A stretch of DNA of 64,000 nucleotides from UBA940 sp031548515 (GCA_031548515.1 JAVBRB010000017.1:1-64000), one strand, 5' to 3'. Positions 36,312-45,590 are shown, numbered from the stretch's first letter. A program made the numbers and translations. Notes: generated from the letters alone by a model not told the origin.

Positions 36312-37232
36312 ATGAAACTCCTAAAAAATATACTGCATGCGGTGCTGCTCGTCATTATGGTGACGGGAGCCTTATCATGCGGCAGGCGGGGAAAGATCAT
36401 TACCGACGAAAAACTGGCTTACATATTCCGCGACATATACCTTACCAACTCCTATAACCAACAGCACCGTCCGCCGAACCTCGATTCACTGAACATTTAT
36501 GAACCGGTGTTCGCCAAATACGGATACACTACCGAAGACGTACAGCTTACCATCGGCAACTTCGCCAAACGAAAGAGCGCACGCCTGAGCGACGTGGTCG
36601 ACCAGGCTATCGAAATGCTCGATACTGACGCCCGTTTCTACCAGAACCGTATTGCCGTATACGATACCGTAGGTATGGTGGCCCGCGAACGCTACCAGAC
36701 GGTAGTCTACACAGATTCATTGATCGAGATACGTAAGATCGCCGACACTTCACGGTTGCGCATAGTCATCCCGTTGAAAACACCCGGTACATATGAAGTT
36801 TCCTACAACTATATAGTCGACTCGACCGACCGCAACAACAACCTGCGCATCAACAACTATCTTCTGGACGACCGCGGCCGCCAGTATTTAAACAATACGA
36901 GACGGCTGAAACGCTTTGAGAACGACGCTGTTTTCGCATCGTTCACCGCCGGCGAAAATCACCGCAAGCTGGTAATCGACCTTAACGGTTATCCGAAGGA
37001 TATGACCAAACCAAATATGACGGTCAGTAATCTGGTAGTAAAGCGCTTCCTGCCCGACCGCACGGCGCGTGATTCCATGGCCCGCCAGTGGTTCGATTTC
37101 AGGACAGGAGACACCCTGTTCAATCCGCGGCGGGGCGTCCTTCCTGCCGGTTCGCCCTATCACATAATGCTTCCCGATGAAACGGATATCGTCACACTAC
37201 CTGCTGACGCCGCAGGGGCTTCTGCCAGATAG
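36312..37232 (+). CDS. DUF4296 lipoprotein
   Basis: The 306-residue protein has the lipobox TGALSC (Cys23) followed by the DUF4296 core: ITDEKLAYIFRDIYLTNSYN, NIYEPVFAKYGYTTEDVQLT and a helix ending near residue 120. The second half is a beta-rich extension I do not recognise. It starts one base after the permease stops. Its last 56 bases are shared, in another frame, with the start of the amidohydrolase gene. Confidence 0.8.
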   Translation: MKLLKNILHAVLLVIMVTGALSCGRRGKIITDEKLAYIFRDIYLTNSYNQQHRPPNLDSLNIYEPVFAKYGYTTEDVQLTIGNFAKRKSARLSDVVDQAIEMLDTDARFYQNRIAVYDTVGMVARERYQTVVYTDSLIEIRKIADTSRLRIVIPLKTPGTYEVSYNYIVDSTDRNNNLRINNYLLDDRGRQYLNNTRRLKRFENDAVFASFTAGENHRKLVIDLNGYPKDMTKPNMTVSNLVVKRFLPDRTARDSMARQWFDFRTGDTLFNPRRGVLPAGSPYHIMLPDETDIVTLPADAAGASAR

Positions 37233-38319
37233 GATTGTCACTGTCGACACGGCGGGGACGATTACCGATATTTCAGCAACCGAACATCTCGACCGCGAGG
37301 CTGGGGTCGAGTTTTATCCCGGAATACTCATACCCGGTTTAGTCAATGCCCACTGCCATCTGGAACTTTCGCACCTGCGCTCGGTGATTCCGTCCGGCGG
37401 GGGGTTCACGGCATTTGCGCAGGATATGCGGCGGCACCGCCGGCGTTTTTCCGAGATGGAGCGGCTCGCTGCCATCGACTTCAGGGATACGAAAATGTGG
37501 GCGGAAGGGGTTTCGGCTGTCGGCGATATTTGCAACGGCACCTCCACTTTCACTATAAAGAATAAAAGCAGGATAAGTTATCACAATTTCATCGAACTTT
37601 TCGGCCTCGATGCCGACCCGGCACGGGCTTTCGAGTTGCGCGATACGGCCATCGGCAGCGGCCTTACATCTACTGTAACCCCGCATTCTACATATTCGCT
37701 CCAGCAGGAAGCTTTTGCGGCGGCCACCGGCGGTACTGATAACCATCCGCTGTCGATCCATTTCATGGAAAGCGAATCGGAAACCGAACTTTTCGGCAAG
37801 CGAGGATCTATGTGGGAGTGGTACCGCGAACAGAATCTCGAACCGGATTTTTTGGATTACGGTTCCCCGGCCGAAAGACTCGTCCGGCAGGTTCCGGCCG
37901 ATCGCCCAATAATGCTTATCCATAACTGCTGTGTGACGCAGCGTGACATAGATATCGTGATGGGACACTTCTCTGCTCCCGTAACATGGGTCCTGTGCCC
38001 CGGTTCGAACCGTTATATTTCGGGAGCGCGGCCACCTGTGGAACTGCTCCGCAAAAACAACCTGCATATTGCCATAGGGACAGATTCGCTTGCTTCTAAC
38101 GAAACCATTTCGATGGTGCACGAACTGGGCCTGCTTGGAGGTGTCCCTCTGGAAGAACTTCTGAACTGGGCTACACTGAACGGCGCCCGGGCACTCGACA
38201 TGGAAGACAGGCTGGGATCTGTCGAAACAGGGAAAACTCCGGGTCTGGTATGGCTATCAGGTCTCGATATGCAGACAATGACCCTGACCGCCGATTCGAA
38301 AACCGAAAGGATAATTTGA
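37177..38319 (+). CDS. Amidohydrolase family protein (aminofutalosine deaminase-like)
   Basis: The 380-residue enzyme has the metal-dependent TIM-barrel pattern: PGLVNAHCHLELSHL holds the HxH pair, SIHFMESESETE the third His, and IGTDSLASNETISM the catalytic Asp. The ends form the usual composite beta-sandwich (residues 1-45 and 335-380). The family deaminates purine-like or futalosine substrates; without other menaquinone (mqn) genes nearby the exact substrate stays open. The start at 37177 overlaps the DUF4296 gene by 56 bases; no later ATG keeps the N-terminal strands. Confidence 0.85.
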   Translation: MKRISSHYLLTPQGLLPDRIVTVDTAGTITDISATEHLDREAGVEFYPGILIPGLVNAHCHLELSHLRSVIPSGGGFTAFAQDMRRHRRRFSEMERLAAIDFRDTKMWAEGVSAVGDICNGTSTFTIKNKSRISYHNFIELFGLDADPARAFELRDTAIGSGLTSTVTPHSTYSLQQEAFAAATGGTDNHPLSIHFMESESETELFGKRGSMWEWYREQNLEPDFLDYGSPAERLVRQVPADRPIMLIHNCCVTQRDIDIVMGHFSAPVTWVLCPGSNRYISGARPPVELLRKNNLHIAIGTDSLASNETISMVHELGLLGGVPLEELLNWATLNGARALDMEDRLGSVETGKTPGLVWLSGLDMQTMTLTADSKTERII

Positions 38320-38407
38320 CATATTCCATCTTTTCAGTCGTAGTCTGCAAGGAAATATATATCTTCGTGACGACAATAACATTCAAATAATCGACAACTT
38401 ACAAATT

Positions 38408-39025
38408 ATGAAGAAAATCTTTACCTTTACCCTGCTTGCCGCGGCCATTGCTTTTACCGGATGCGAAACCCTCGGCCTGAAAACCATCGGGATGGATTCC
38501 GAAGACAGTGTCAAGCGCGTAGCAGAAACCATCAAAAAACATGTTAAGCCGGCGGAGTATAAGCCTGTTTCCATTTATTGGTACGAGCGCGAAGAATTGA
38601 GCAACAGCATGGAATACCTGCAGGTAGAAATGGTCGGTACAGACGGCAAACTCTACACCCAGAACTTCAAAGTGGGTGGCGACGCCCAGGGACCGGGCGA
38701 AATTGAGGAATCGCGCAGCAGCCGTGCATATGATTTCGCCTCGATGAAATACATCTCTCCCGAAGACCTCGTTCCGGCAACCATCGTCGATTGGATCAAT
38801 CAAGCCAAATCCGGACTGCCCGAAGAATACGGCTACGAATCGCTTAAAGGATACACCTTCAAGATCGATCCCGAAACCGGTGAAAGAACTTCTAATTTTG
38901 TTGCCCGCATCACCGAAACCGGCAACAAACGCAGTGTCGAAGGCCGCAACATTGTAACCACATACTACGAAATCGAATTCGACGTAACCGCCGACGGTAC
39001 CGTAGTTATGGAAGAAATCGAATAG
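38408..39025 (+). CDS. Lipoprotein of unknown function
   Basis: The 205-residue protein has the lipobox AFTGC (Cys19). The rest is acidic, with alternating helices and strands (KRVAETIKKHVKPAEYKPVS, NSMEYLQVEMVGTDGKLYTQ, VVTTYYEIEF-like end). I do not recognise the family. It is a single gene; a T-rich ATCTTCG near 38361 may be a weak -7 element, and a strong terminator follows the stop by 24 bases, so it should be transcribed alone. Confidence 0.75.
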   Translation: MKKIFTFTLLAAAIAFTGCETLGLKTIGMDSEDSVKRVAETIKKHVKPAEYKPVSIYWYEREELSNSMEYLQVEMVGTDGKLYTQNFKVGGDAQGPGEIEESRSSRAYDFASMKYISPEDLVPATIVDWINQAKSGLPEEYGYESLKGYTFKIDPETGERTSNFVARITETGNKRSVEGRNIVTTYYEIEFDVTADGTVVMEEIE

Positions 39026-39049
39026 CCCCGTATATACAGCAATATACAG

Positions 39050-39088
39050 CAGCCGCAGGACCGTACAATGGTCCTGCGGCTGTTTTTT
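39050..39088 (+). terminator. Rho-independent terminator
   Basis: CAGCCGCAGGACC (39050-39062) and GGTCCTGCGGCTG (39070-39082) form a perfect 13-bp stem with a 7-base loop, followed by TTTTTT. Confidence 0.95.
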
Positions 39089-39142
39089 GTTAATAATGCA
39101 AGCCGCTTAAACGGAACTCGTGATAATATCACTAATTTTTTC

Positions 39143-39150
39143 TATTTTTG
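39143..39150 (+). promoter_or_regulatory. -7 element TATTTTTG for folE
   Basis: TATTTTTG matches TAnnTTTG and lies 20 bases before the ATG at 39171. No clear -33 TTTG is seen. Confidence 0.5.
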
Positions 39151-39170
39151 TTCTTTAACCGTTATTTCCC

Positions 39171-39776
39171 ATGGAAGAACTTTACTGCAGGGAGGATTCA
39201 TACGACGACAAAACAATAGGGGAACTCATCGGCCATTACCGCGAGATTCTGCGCCTGTTGGGCGAAGATACTGAACGCGAAGGTCTTCTGAAAACCCCGG
39301 AGCGCGTCGCAAAGGCGATGGCCTTCATGACGAAAGGCTATAGCGAAGACCCGCGTGCGGTACTCACCTCAGCAATGTTTCGCGAGGAGTATAAGCAAAT
39401 GGTCTTGGTTAAAGACATCGAAATATACTCTATATGCGAACACCACATGCTGCCCTTCATCGGCAAGGCCCATGTGGCGTATATTCCGGACGGATATATC
39501 ACCGGCCTGTCTAAGATCGCCCGCGTGGTTGAGTGTTTCGCCCGCCGGCTGCAAGTGCAGGAAAGGCTCACGGTGCAAATACGCGACTGCATTCAGGACA
39601 CGCTGAACCCTATGGGCGTGGCGGTGGTCATCGAGGCTGCTCACACCTGCATGCAGATGCGCGGGGTGCAGAAACAGAATTCGGTGACGACCACTTCGGC
39701 GTTTACCGGCGTTTTCCTGTCGCAGCACCGTACCCGCGAAGAGTTCATAACACTGATAAGCAACAATCTGCATTAG
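39171..39776 (+). CDS. folE: GTP cyclohydrolase I
   Basis: FolE converts GTP to 7,8-dihydroneopterin triphosphate, the first step of folate or queuosine-type pterin synthesis. The 201 residues show EGLLKTPERVAKAMAFMTKG, the zinc Cys-His in EIYSICEHHMLPFIGKAHVA, GLSKIARVVECFARRLQVQE and the second zinc Cys in HTCMQMRGVQKQNSVTTTSA. It has its own promoter and is followed after 4 bases by an M64 peptidase gene. Confidence 0.97.
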   Translation: MEELYCREDSYDDKTIGELIGHYREILRLLGEDTEREGLLKTPERVAKAMAFMTKGYSEDPRAVLTSAMFREEYKQMVLVKDIEIYSICEHHMLPFIGKAHVAYIPDGYITGLSKIARVVECFARRLQVQERLTVQIRDCIQDTLNPMGVAVVIEAAHTCMQMRGVQKQNSVTTTSAFTGVFLSQHRTREEFITLISNNLH

Positions 39777-39780
39777 GTCG

Positions 39781-41058
39781 ATGAAAAAGTTGTTGTCTGT
39801 CCTTTTTGCAGTGCTGCCGCTTGCCTCGTCCGGCCAGTTCGACCGCTGGTTCGAGGATAAGACCATGCGTTTCGACTACTACCATTCCGGCGACGCACAG
39901 ACCGAGGAATACTACTTCGAACAAGTCAGGGAGGAGCCTTTCTGGGGCGGATCGAAAACATCGCTCATCGACGAAAAAGAGTATGGCAACCAGTTTTTCA
40001 AAATAATCGACACGGCGACGGGCGAGGTGATTTACTCGCGCGGATTCTGCACGCTGTGGAACGAATGGCAAACCACCGCGGAAGCCGTGCGCGTCCGGAA
40101 AAGCATGCCTGAATCGGTAGTTTTTCCTTTCCCGAAGAGCAATGCCCGCATCGAAATATTCACGCGAAGCAAAGACGGCAGGTTCGTCAAAAAATTCGAG
40201 CATGAGATATCCCCTTCAAGCTATTTCATCGCCAGATACCCCCTTCATTACGAAACTTTCGACATTGTGACTAACGGCGGACCCGAACACAAGGTCGATA
40301 TCGTTCTGCTGCCAGAAGGCTACGCCGCTACGGAACGCGGCAAATTTGAAGAGGCCTGCCGTGGCTTTGCAGAGGCGATGTTCTCGTTTGAACCCTACCA
40401 CGGGCTGCGCGACATGTTCAATATCCGTGCGGTGTGGGTACCATCAGTAGACAGCGGGGTTACTATGCCGGGTGCGGGGGTCTGGAAAAACACTTCGGCA
40501 AAGGCGAGTTTCTGGACTTTCGATTCGGAACGCTACCAGATGACCGAGGACTTCCAGAACCTGCGAAACCAGGCGGGACATGTGCCCTATGATCTGATCT
40601 ATGTGCTGTCCAATACGGATAAATACGGCGGCGGCGGCATTTACAATTTCTACGGCATCAGTTCGGCAAACCATCCGGTCAGCACGGCGAAAGTCTACAT
40701 ACACGAATTCGGCCATCTGTTGCTGGGCTTAGGCGACGAATATGTGGGCGGAGTAAGCTACGAGGAAACATCGATGTACCCGACAGACCGCGAACCCTGG
40801 GAGGAGAATCTCACGACGCTGGTCGATTTCGGGAGCAAGGCGTGGAAACGGATGCTCCCGGCACACACGCACGTCCCGACACCGCTCAATCCCGACAGTG
40901 CTGAAAAACTCGGCGTGTACGAAGGCGGCGGGTATGTAGCGAAGGGGGTTTACCGTCCGTGGCCCAACTGCCTGATGAACAATCTCCACACCATAGACAA
41001 ATTCTGCCCCGTATGCACAGCGGGCATACGCAGCCAAATAGAGTTCCTATGCAGATAA
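39781..41058 (+). CDS. M64 family (IgA-peptidase-like) metallopeptidase
   Basis: The 425-residue exported protein has a short signal (MKKLLSVLFAVLPLASSGQ), an M64 N-terminal beta domain at about 20-150, and a catalytic domain with VDIVLLPEGYAATERGKFEE and the extended zinc motif HEFGHLLLGLGDEY (His308, Glu309, His312, Asp319). WPNCLMNNLHTIDKFCPVC follows near the C-terminus. The family founder cleaves IgA in Clostridium ramosum; Bacteroidales members are abundant and their substrates are mostly unknown. It overlaps the following gene by 10 bases. Confidence 0.93.
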   Translation: MKKLLSVLFAVLPLASSGQFDRWFEDKTMRFDYYHSGDAQTEEYYFEQVREEPFWGGSKTSLIDEKEYGNQFFKIIDTATGEVIYSRGFCTLWNEWQTTAEAVRVRKSMPESVVFPFPKSNARIEIFTRSKDGRFVKKFEHEISPSSYFIARYPLHYETFDIVTNGGPEHKVDIVLLPEGYAATERGKFEEACRGFAEAMFSFEPYHGLRDMFNIRAVWVPSVDSGVTMPGAGVWKNTSAKASFWTFDSERYQMTEDFQNLRNQAGHVPYDLIYVLSNTDKYGGGGIYNFYGISSANHPVSTAKVYIHEFGHLLLGLGDEYVGGVSYEETSMYPTDREPWEENLTTLVDFGSKAWKRMLPAHTHVPTPLNPDSAEKLGVYEGGGYVAKGVYRPWPNCLMNNLHTIDKFCPVCTAGIRSQIEFLCR

Positions 41059-41651
41059 GGATATGGCCGGACAACCCGAATCAGCGGGAGATAGCGCGCG
41101 CGGTTGAAATCCTGCGCGGCGACGGCGTGATCGTTTATCCCACCGACAGCGTCTATGCGTTCGGGTGTTCGCTCCACAGCCCCAAGGCGATAGAGCGGAT
41201 GCGCGGCATTAAGGGCAAGAATGAGAGCGTCTTCACGCTGGTTTTCGACAACCTGAGCAACATCGCGGATTTTGCGCGGGTGGACAACCCCACTTTCCGC
41301 GTGCTGAAACACAACCTGCCGGGGCCTTTTACATTCCTTCTGACTCCGTCGTCTAAGGTTCCGGACAAGGCGCTGGCCAAACGAAGGAGCATCGGCGTGA
41401 GGATTCCGGCAAACGCCATTGCACGCGCGTTGGTTGAGGAATTGGGCTGTCCCATGCTGACGACATCGGTCAAGGACGACGACGAAGTGGTGGAATACAC
41501 GACCGACCCCGAACTGATAGGCGAGCGCTACGGGCATCAGGTAGATATGGTGATCGACGGCGGCTACGGCGACAACACGCCTACAACGGTAGTCGACCTC
41601 ACGGATGGCGAACCCGAGATCCTGCGCGAAGGGCTGGGAGAACTGAAATGA
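41049..41651 (+). CDS. YciO-type Sua5/YrdC family protein
   Basis: The ATG at 41049 gives 200 residues; a longer reading inside the M64 gene is not conserved. The family core is GVIVYPTDSVYAFGCSL and SIGVRIPANAIARALVEELG. The N-terminus (QIRIWPDNPNQREIARAVEI) and the TPTTVVDLTDG with EILREGLGEL near the end resemble E. coli YciO more than TsaC. TsaC/Sua5 make threonylcarbamoyl-AMP for the t6A tRNA modification; YciO has the fold, and its role is less certain. It is a single domain without the Sua5 extension. Confidence 0.88.
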   Translation: MQIRIWPDNPNQREIARAVEILRGDGVIVYPTDSVYAFGCSLHSPKAIERMRGIKGKNESVFTLVFDNLSNIADFARVDNPTFRVLKHNLPGPFTFLLTPSSKVPDKALAKRRSIGVRIPANAIARALVEELGCPMLTTSVKDDDEVVEYTTDPELIGERYGHQVDMVIDGGYGDNTPTTVVDLTDGEPEILREGLGELK

Positions 41652-41787
41652 AACATGATAACGCTATAAAGCATGTGAGCAAGAAACAATTACTTCGGTC
41701 GTCCGTTTCCTGAGCCACCGTTTCGCGGCGACTGTCGGGCCTTCCTCAGTGATTATCTTTTGGAAATTTAAACGATATCTGATACTT

Positions 41788-42369
41788 ATGACAAGAAAAC
41801 AATTTTGGCAAACGGCTTCCAACTGGGGCTTTCTCATAGGGGCGGGTCTGTTCGCAATGAACATAATCGGTTGGGCGCTGAAACTCGAAGCCACAAATTC
41901 GTGGCTCTATGAATTGCTGCTGTTCGTCGTGATCTGTCCAATGATCATTTATACCGGGAAGCGCAACGCACGTAACGCCGGACCGGATGGTTACAGCTAC
42001 GGACACGCAGTGGGATTCGTCTTCGCGATGATGATGTTCGCCGGGATAGTCTACGGTGTCGGCAGATTTCTGATAATCAACTTTATGGGTTTGGAATACT
42101 ATTCGGCAATAAACGAGAGTGCGATAGACAACGCCTTCATGATCTACCAGAATTTCCCGCAGTTCGACTCCATGCTCGAGATGCGGGACACAATGTTGGG
42201 GTGGCTGCGCAATCCGTTCTACCTGATCTTTGAAGGAGTCATCGGGATGGTGTTCAGGGGCGGTTTCCTGGGGTTGGTGCTTTGTGCGTTCGTCTACACT
42301 AAGCCCGATATATTTGCTCCGGCGGCGGAATCCGAACAGAAAGAGGACAATGAGAGCGGCAGCGAATAA
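41788..42369 (+). CDS. DUF4199 membrane protein
   Basis: The ATG at 41788 gives 193 residues. Four hydrophobic helices lie near residues 12-30, 40-57, 75-100 and 150-175, with the DUF4199 pattern GYSYGHAVGFVFAMMMFAGI and EGVIGMVFRGGFLGLVLCAF. The acidic tail reads EQKEDNESGSE. In many Bacteroidetes this gene stands immediately before a GT2 glycosyltransferase, as here, so it may serve in membrane glycan transfer (inference). Its last 20 bases overlap a broken copy of the glycosyltransferase start. Confidence 0.85.
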   Translation: MTRKQFWQTASNWGFLIGAGLFAMNIIGWALKLEATNSWLYELLLFVVICPMIIYTGKRNARNAGPDGYSYGHAVGFVFAMMMFAGIVYGVGRFLIINFMGLEYYSAINESAIDNAFMIYQNFPQFDSMLEMRDTMLGWLRNPFYLIFEGVIGMVFRGGFLGLVLCAFVYTKPDIFAPAAESEQKEDNESGSE

Positions 42370-42430
42370 TCCCGACATCTCGGTGGTCGTTCCACTCTAC
42401 AACCGAGCATCGAAGATGCGATCTCATTGA
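42350..42430 (+). pseudogene. Truncated 5-prime copy of the GT2 glycosyltransferase gene
   Basis: From ATG 42350 the frame reads NNPDISVVVPLYNRASK and stops after 26 codons. The stretch 42375-42405 is identical in 30 of 31 bases to the start of the intact gene at 42527-42557, which encodes DISVVVPLYN. It looks like the residue of a tandem duplication or of an older gene start, cut off by a deletion. The spacer to the intact gene (42431-42502) holds nothing else. Confidence 0.65.
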
Positions 42431-42502
42431 CCGAGGCCCGACAGTCGGCGCAAAGCGACGGCACAGGAACAGCCGAGGGAGATAACAAAAAATATCCGAC
42501 AA

Positions 42503-43471
42503 ATGAAAACAGAAGCCAGCAAGACCGACATTTCGGTGGTCGTTCCACTCTACAACGAGGCGGAATCGCTGCGTGAACTCGAAGCGTGGATAGGACGAGT
42601 AATGGCCGATGGGAATTTCTCCTACGAAGTGATCTTTGTGGATGACGGCAGCACCGACGGTTCGTGGGAGATCGTAGAGCGACTCGCTTCGGCAAACCCA
42701 TCTGTTCACGGCATAAAGTTCTCTCGTAACTACGGTAAATCGGCAGCCCTTTATTCGGGTTTCGAGGCTGCGCATGGCGATGTGATCATCACCATGGACG
42801 CCGACCTGCAGGACTCACCCGACGAGATCCCGGAACTCTACCGAATGATAATGCAGGATGGGTTTGACCTTGTATCGGGATGGAAAAAACACCGGCACGA
42901 CCCGGCCGGAAAACGCCTCCCCAGCAAATTCTTCAACACTACTACAAGGCTTGTTTCAGGCATCAGGCTCCACGACATGAACTGCGGACTGAAAGCATAC
43001 CGCCGTCCGGTAGTCAAAAGCATAGAGGTCTATGGCGAAATGCACCGCTATATCCCAATCCTGGCAAAACAGGCCGGTTTCCGCAGGATCGGTGAAAAGG
43101 TCGTGGAACACCATCCGCGTAAATACGGAAAGTCGAAATACGGTATCGAGCGCATGATCAAAGGATACCTCGACCTCATCACTGTGTCTTTTATGTCACG
43201 TTTCGGCAGACGCCCTATGTATCTTTTCGGCAGCCTCGGAACGCTTATGTTTATAGCCGGTTTTGCAACCGCAGTGTGGCTTATCGTCGATAAACTCGTA
43301 AAACAGCACCGTGGATTACCGCTTCGCGGTGTCACCGACCAGCCGATGTTCTACATCGCTATCGTCACCCTGCTGCTAGGCGTGATGCTGTTCCTGACCG
43401 GTTTCCTCGGCGAACTTGTCAACCGCAACGCATCCGATAGAAACAAATATTCAAAAGATAAAACGATATGA
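42503..43471 (+). CDS. GT2 family glycosyltransferase (DPM1/GtrB-like)
   Basis: The 322-residue protein has a GT-A domain with DISVVVPLYNEAESLRELEA, VIFVDDGSTDGSWE and the DxD-type MDADLQDSPDEIPELY, followed by the acceptor region DMNCGLKAYRRPV. Two C-terminal membrane helices (about 232-258 and 273-302) make it like the undecaprenyl- or dolichyl-phosphate sugar transferases. It would transfer a sugar to the polyprenyl carrier at the inner membrane. It follows DUF4199 and precedes DUF4293, a common Bacteroidetes neighbourhood. Confidence 0.92.
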   Translation: MKTEASKTDISVVVPLYNEAESLRELEAWIGRVMADGNFSYEVIFVDDGSTDGSWEIVERLASANPSVHGIKFSRNYGKSAALYSGFEAAHGDVIITMDADLQDSPDEIPELYRMIMQDGFDLVSGWKKHRHDPAGKRLPSKFFNTTTRLVSGIRLHDMNCGLKAYRRPVVKSIEVYGEMHRYIPILAKQAGFRRIGEKVVEHHPRKYGKSKYGIERMIKGYLDLITVSFMSRFGRRPMYLFGSLGTLMFIAGFATAVWLIVDKLVKQHRGLPLRGVTDQPMFYIAIVTLLLGVMLFLTGFLGELVNRNASDRNKYSKDKTI

Positions 43472-43549
43472 TTACTTCCCTCGCCTCTTCCTGTGCCTGC
43501 TGCGGCAACTGGTGGGACTCGGTCAGTAATCATTTAATTGATAATTAAA

Positions 43550-44056
43550 ATGATTCAAAGAATTCAGACTTTATGGATGGCCGTGACTGCGGCATTGATG
43601 TGTTTCGTTTTTTTCGCTCCGGCGGTATATTTTTCAATGGGCGGCGCCGAATTCAAACTGATGACCTACGGCATAAAGGGAACGACGGGACAGGTGCTGA
43701 TACACGGAGGCGATGCTGTCGAAAGTGCGGTCATGACATCGACAATGTCGATATGTGTGGCGACAATCGTCGGACTGGCAGCACTTTTGCCGTTCGTAGC
43801 AATATTCCTGTATAAGAAAAGGAATATTCAGATCCGCCTGTTGACGGTGGAGTTCCTGTTGCTTCTGGGCAGCGGCGGTTTCCTTGGCTACTACATCTGG
43901 ACGACCCAACGGGACATCGTTGCGGCCATGTCGACGAACTTCTATTTTTCATTCTATCCGCTGCTGATCGTTATAGCCGTGTTCACTAACTGGTTCGCCA
44001 TTCGCGGAGTTATACGCGACGACCTTCTTGTGCGTTCGGTTGACAGGATACGCTAG
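43550..44056 (+). CDS. DUF4293 membrane protein
   Basis: The ATG at 43550 (MIQRIQTLWMAVTAALM) gives 168 residues with four membrane helices near 5-25, 68-90, 97-117 and 128-150. The opening MIQRIQTLW is the DUF4293 signature. The function is unknown. The 78-base spacer from the glycosyltransferase contains a 26-codon frame that is probably not a gene. A strong terminator follows. Confidence 0.87.
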   Translation: MIQRIQTLWMAVTAALMCFVFFAPAVYFSMGGAEFKLMTYGIKGTTGQVLIHGGDAVESAVMTSTMSICVATIVGLAALLPFVAIFLYKKRNIQIRLLTVEFLLLLGSGGFLGYYIWTTQRDIVAAMSTNFYFSFYPLLIVIAVFTNWFAIRGVIRDDLLVRSVDRIR

Positions 44057-44071
44057 ACGATACATCTCACA

Positions 44072-44113
44072 AACAAACACAGGCGGCCTCGAAAAGGGCC
44101 GCCTGTGTTTGTT
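44072..44113. terminator. Bidirectional terminator
   Basis: AAACACAGGCGGCC (44075-44088) pairs perfectly with GGCCGCCTGTGTTT (44097-44110), extended by three flanking pairs. It separates the convergent DUF4293 and TPR genes. Confidence 0.92.
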
Positions 44114-44127
44114 CCGGTCAAAACGGT

Positions 44128-45462
44128 TTATTCCTCGCCGCTCATCTCCTTATAGATAGCGTTGTATTGCTCGTATTTTGTGTTCATGGCCGCATCGTCG
44201 CGCAGACGGAACGTCAGGTTTTTCAGAAGTTCCACGGTAGCCAGTTCGGAGGAATTGATACCATAGGCTTTTTCGAGCGGAGCGACAGCCTGCATATACA
44301 CTTCGTTCACGGCATTCAACGCCTGCTGATACTGGCTGCGGCTGGTAATCGTCATATTGCGGAGATCCGCATCCATGGCATCACCTTTCTTTACGGTGAA
44401 CAGTCCCAGAAAATAGCTGGCAAAGAAATCGTTAGGCGATAATTCGGCAGCTTTCCTGGCAGCTTCGATAGCATTGTCCTGCTGCTCGAGTTTGTCATAA
44501 ACGCGCGCGAGTCCCAGATAGAGTCCGGCATTGGTCGGGTTCTGGTCGATGACTTTGAGCACCATCGGGATCAGGTTCGTCGGGTCTTCGTCTCCGGTCG
44601 AATACAGCGTCAGCAAACCTTCGATGACGCTGTCATTGTTGGGATAGAGCGCAACGGCATATTTAAGAGTTTCGAGCGCCGCGGACTGGTCGCCAAGGTT
44701 ATACAGGCAATGGAACTTATAGTAGTAAGTTTCACCATCGGCCTCATAACCCAGTTCGAGAGCCTTGTTCAGGTCACCGAGAGCTGTTTTATAATCGCCG
44801 GCCATCGTCCCGAGGAACCCGGCATAGAAAAGCGATACCGTATCGATGTTGTTTACAGCCGGATGCGCGCTCGCCTTGTAAGCCCTGCGGAAGTTGTCGG
44901 CAGCTTTCTTATACTCTTTGAAAATATAACAGAACCCTCCGTCTTCGATGCTTTTGTTGCGGATATTGTTCATCCCGACATTCACTTTCTTTTCAGACTT
45001 CTTATCGAGGTCGTAAGCCTTCGCATAAGCATCGAAAGCCTTGTCGAGCGCTGCCGGATCGATAACTGTCACGGGAGTGTAGAAATCGACTTTTCCGGCC
45101 TTGACATATGCCTTGAAATGCTCATAGGTATAAACCAGATATTCGGTGTTGTCTACCGTAACATTCTCCATAGTGCCTTCGCCGAAAGTCAACTTAAGCA
45201 TCGGTTCGTCGAGTCCCACAAAAAGCCCGTTCACCGGTTTGGCGTCGGCATTGTAGAAAGTGTCGCCGCGTTTGATCCATGTAGCGGCTTTCGCGCTCTT
45301 TTTGGAATCTTTGATTTCGGCGTCAGACTTGGCTATGTCGCTCTTCAGTTTTTCGACATTGACCTTTTCAGATGTCAGCCCGATGCCTTCCATGCTCTGG
45401 GCGCGGAGTGCGGGAATCGCCACCAGGACTGTACACAACACTGTTAAAAAGAGTCTTTTCAT
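44128..45462 (-). CDS. TPR-repeat protein, exported
   Basis: The 444-residue protein has a signal peptide (MKRLFLTVLCTVLVAIPALRAQ) and at least five TPR-like helix pairs from about residue 165, such as YKTALGDLNKALELGYEADG, YYYKFHCLYNLGDQSAALET and GLYLGLARVYDKLEQQDNAI. The N-terminal 110 residues are unlike a known family. It is downstream of gyrA, a conserved pairing in Bacteroidales, with 245 bases between them, and may have its own start: the minus strand has TAAATTTG at 45591-45598. Confidence 0.87.
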   Translation of the reverse strand: MKRLFLTVLCTVLVAIPALRAQSMEGIGLTSEKVNVEKLKSDIAKSDAEIKDSKKSAKAATWIKRGDTFYNADAKPVNGLFVGLDEPMLKLTFGEGTMENVTVDNTEYLVYTYEHFKAYVKAGKVDFYTPVTVIDPAALDKAFDAYAKAYDLDKKSEKKVNVGMNNIRNKSIEDGGFCYIFKEYKKAADNFRRAYKASAHPAVNNIDTVSLFYAGFLGTMAGDYKTALGDLNKALELGYEADGETYYYKFHCLYNLGDQSAALETLKYAVALYPNNDSVIEGLLTLYSTGDEDPTNLIPMVLKVIDQNPTNAGLYLGLARVYDKLEQQDNAIEAARKAAELSPNDFFASYFLGLFTVKKGDAMDADLRNMTITSRSQYQQALNAVNEVYMQAVAPLEKAYGINSSELATVELLKNLTFRLRDDAAMNTKYEQYNAIYKEMSGEE

Positions 45463-45590
45463 AATTTCATGTATTATTTGATTCTTCTAAAATTTTTAAT
45501 GTTACCTCCATCCTGTATTAACGGCGGCACCTCCGGCGACCGACCATCTTACGGCCGGAGAATCAGGCAAACTGAAATCTGCCGTCGGTT

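Noticed and set aside
43468..43548. A 26-codon frame with CACCGNWW overlapping the glycosyltransferase stop by ATGA
   Set aside because: The overlap is suggestive but the peptide is short, has no recognisable family and occupies an ordinary spacer; evidence is too thin for a gene.
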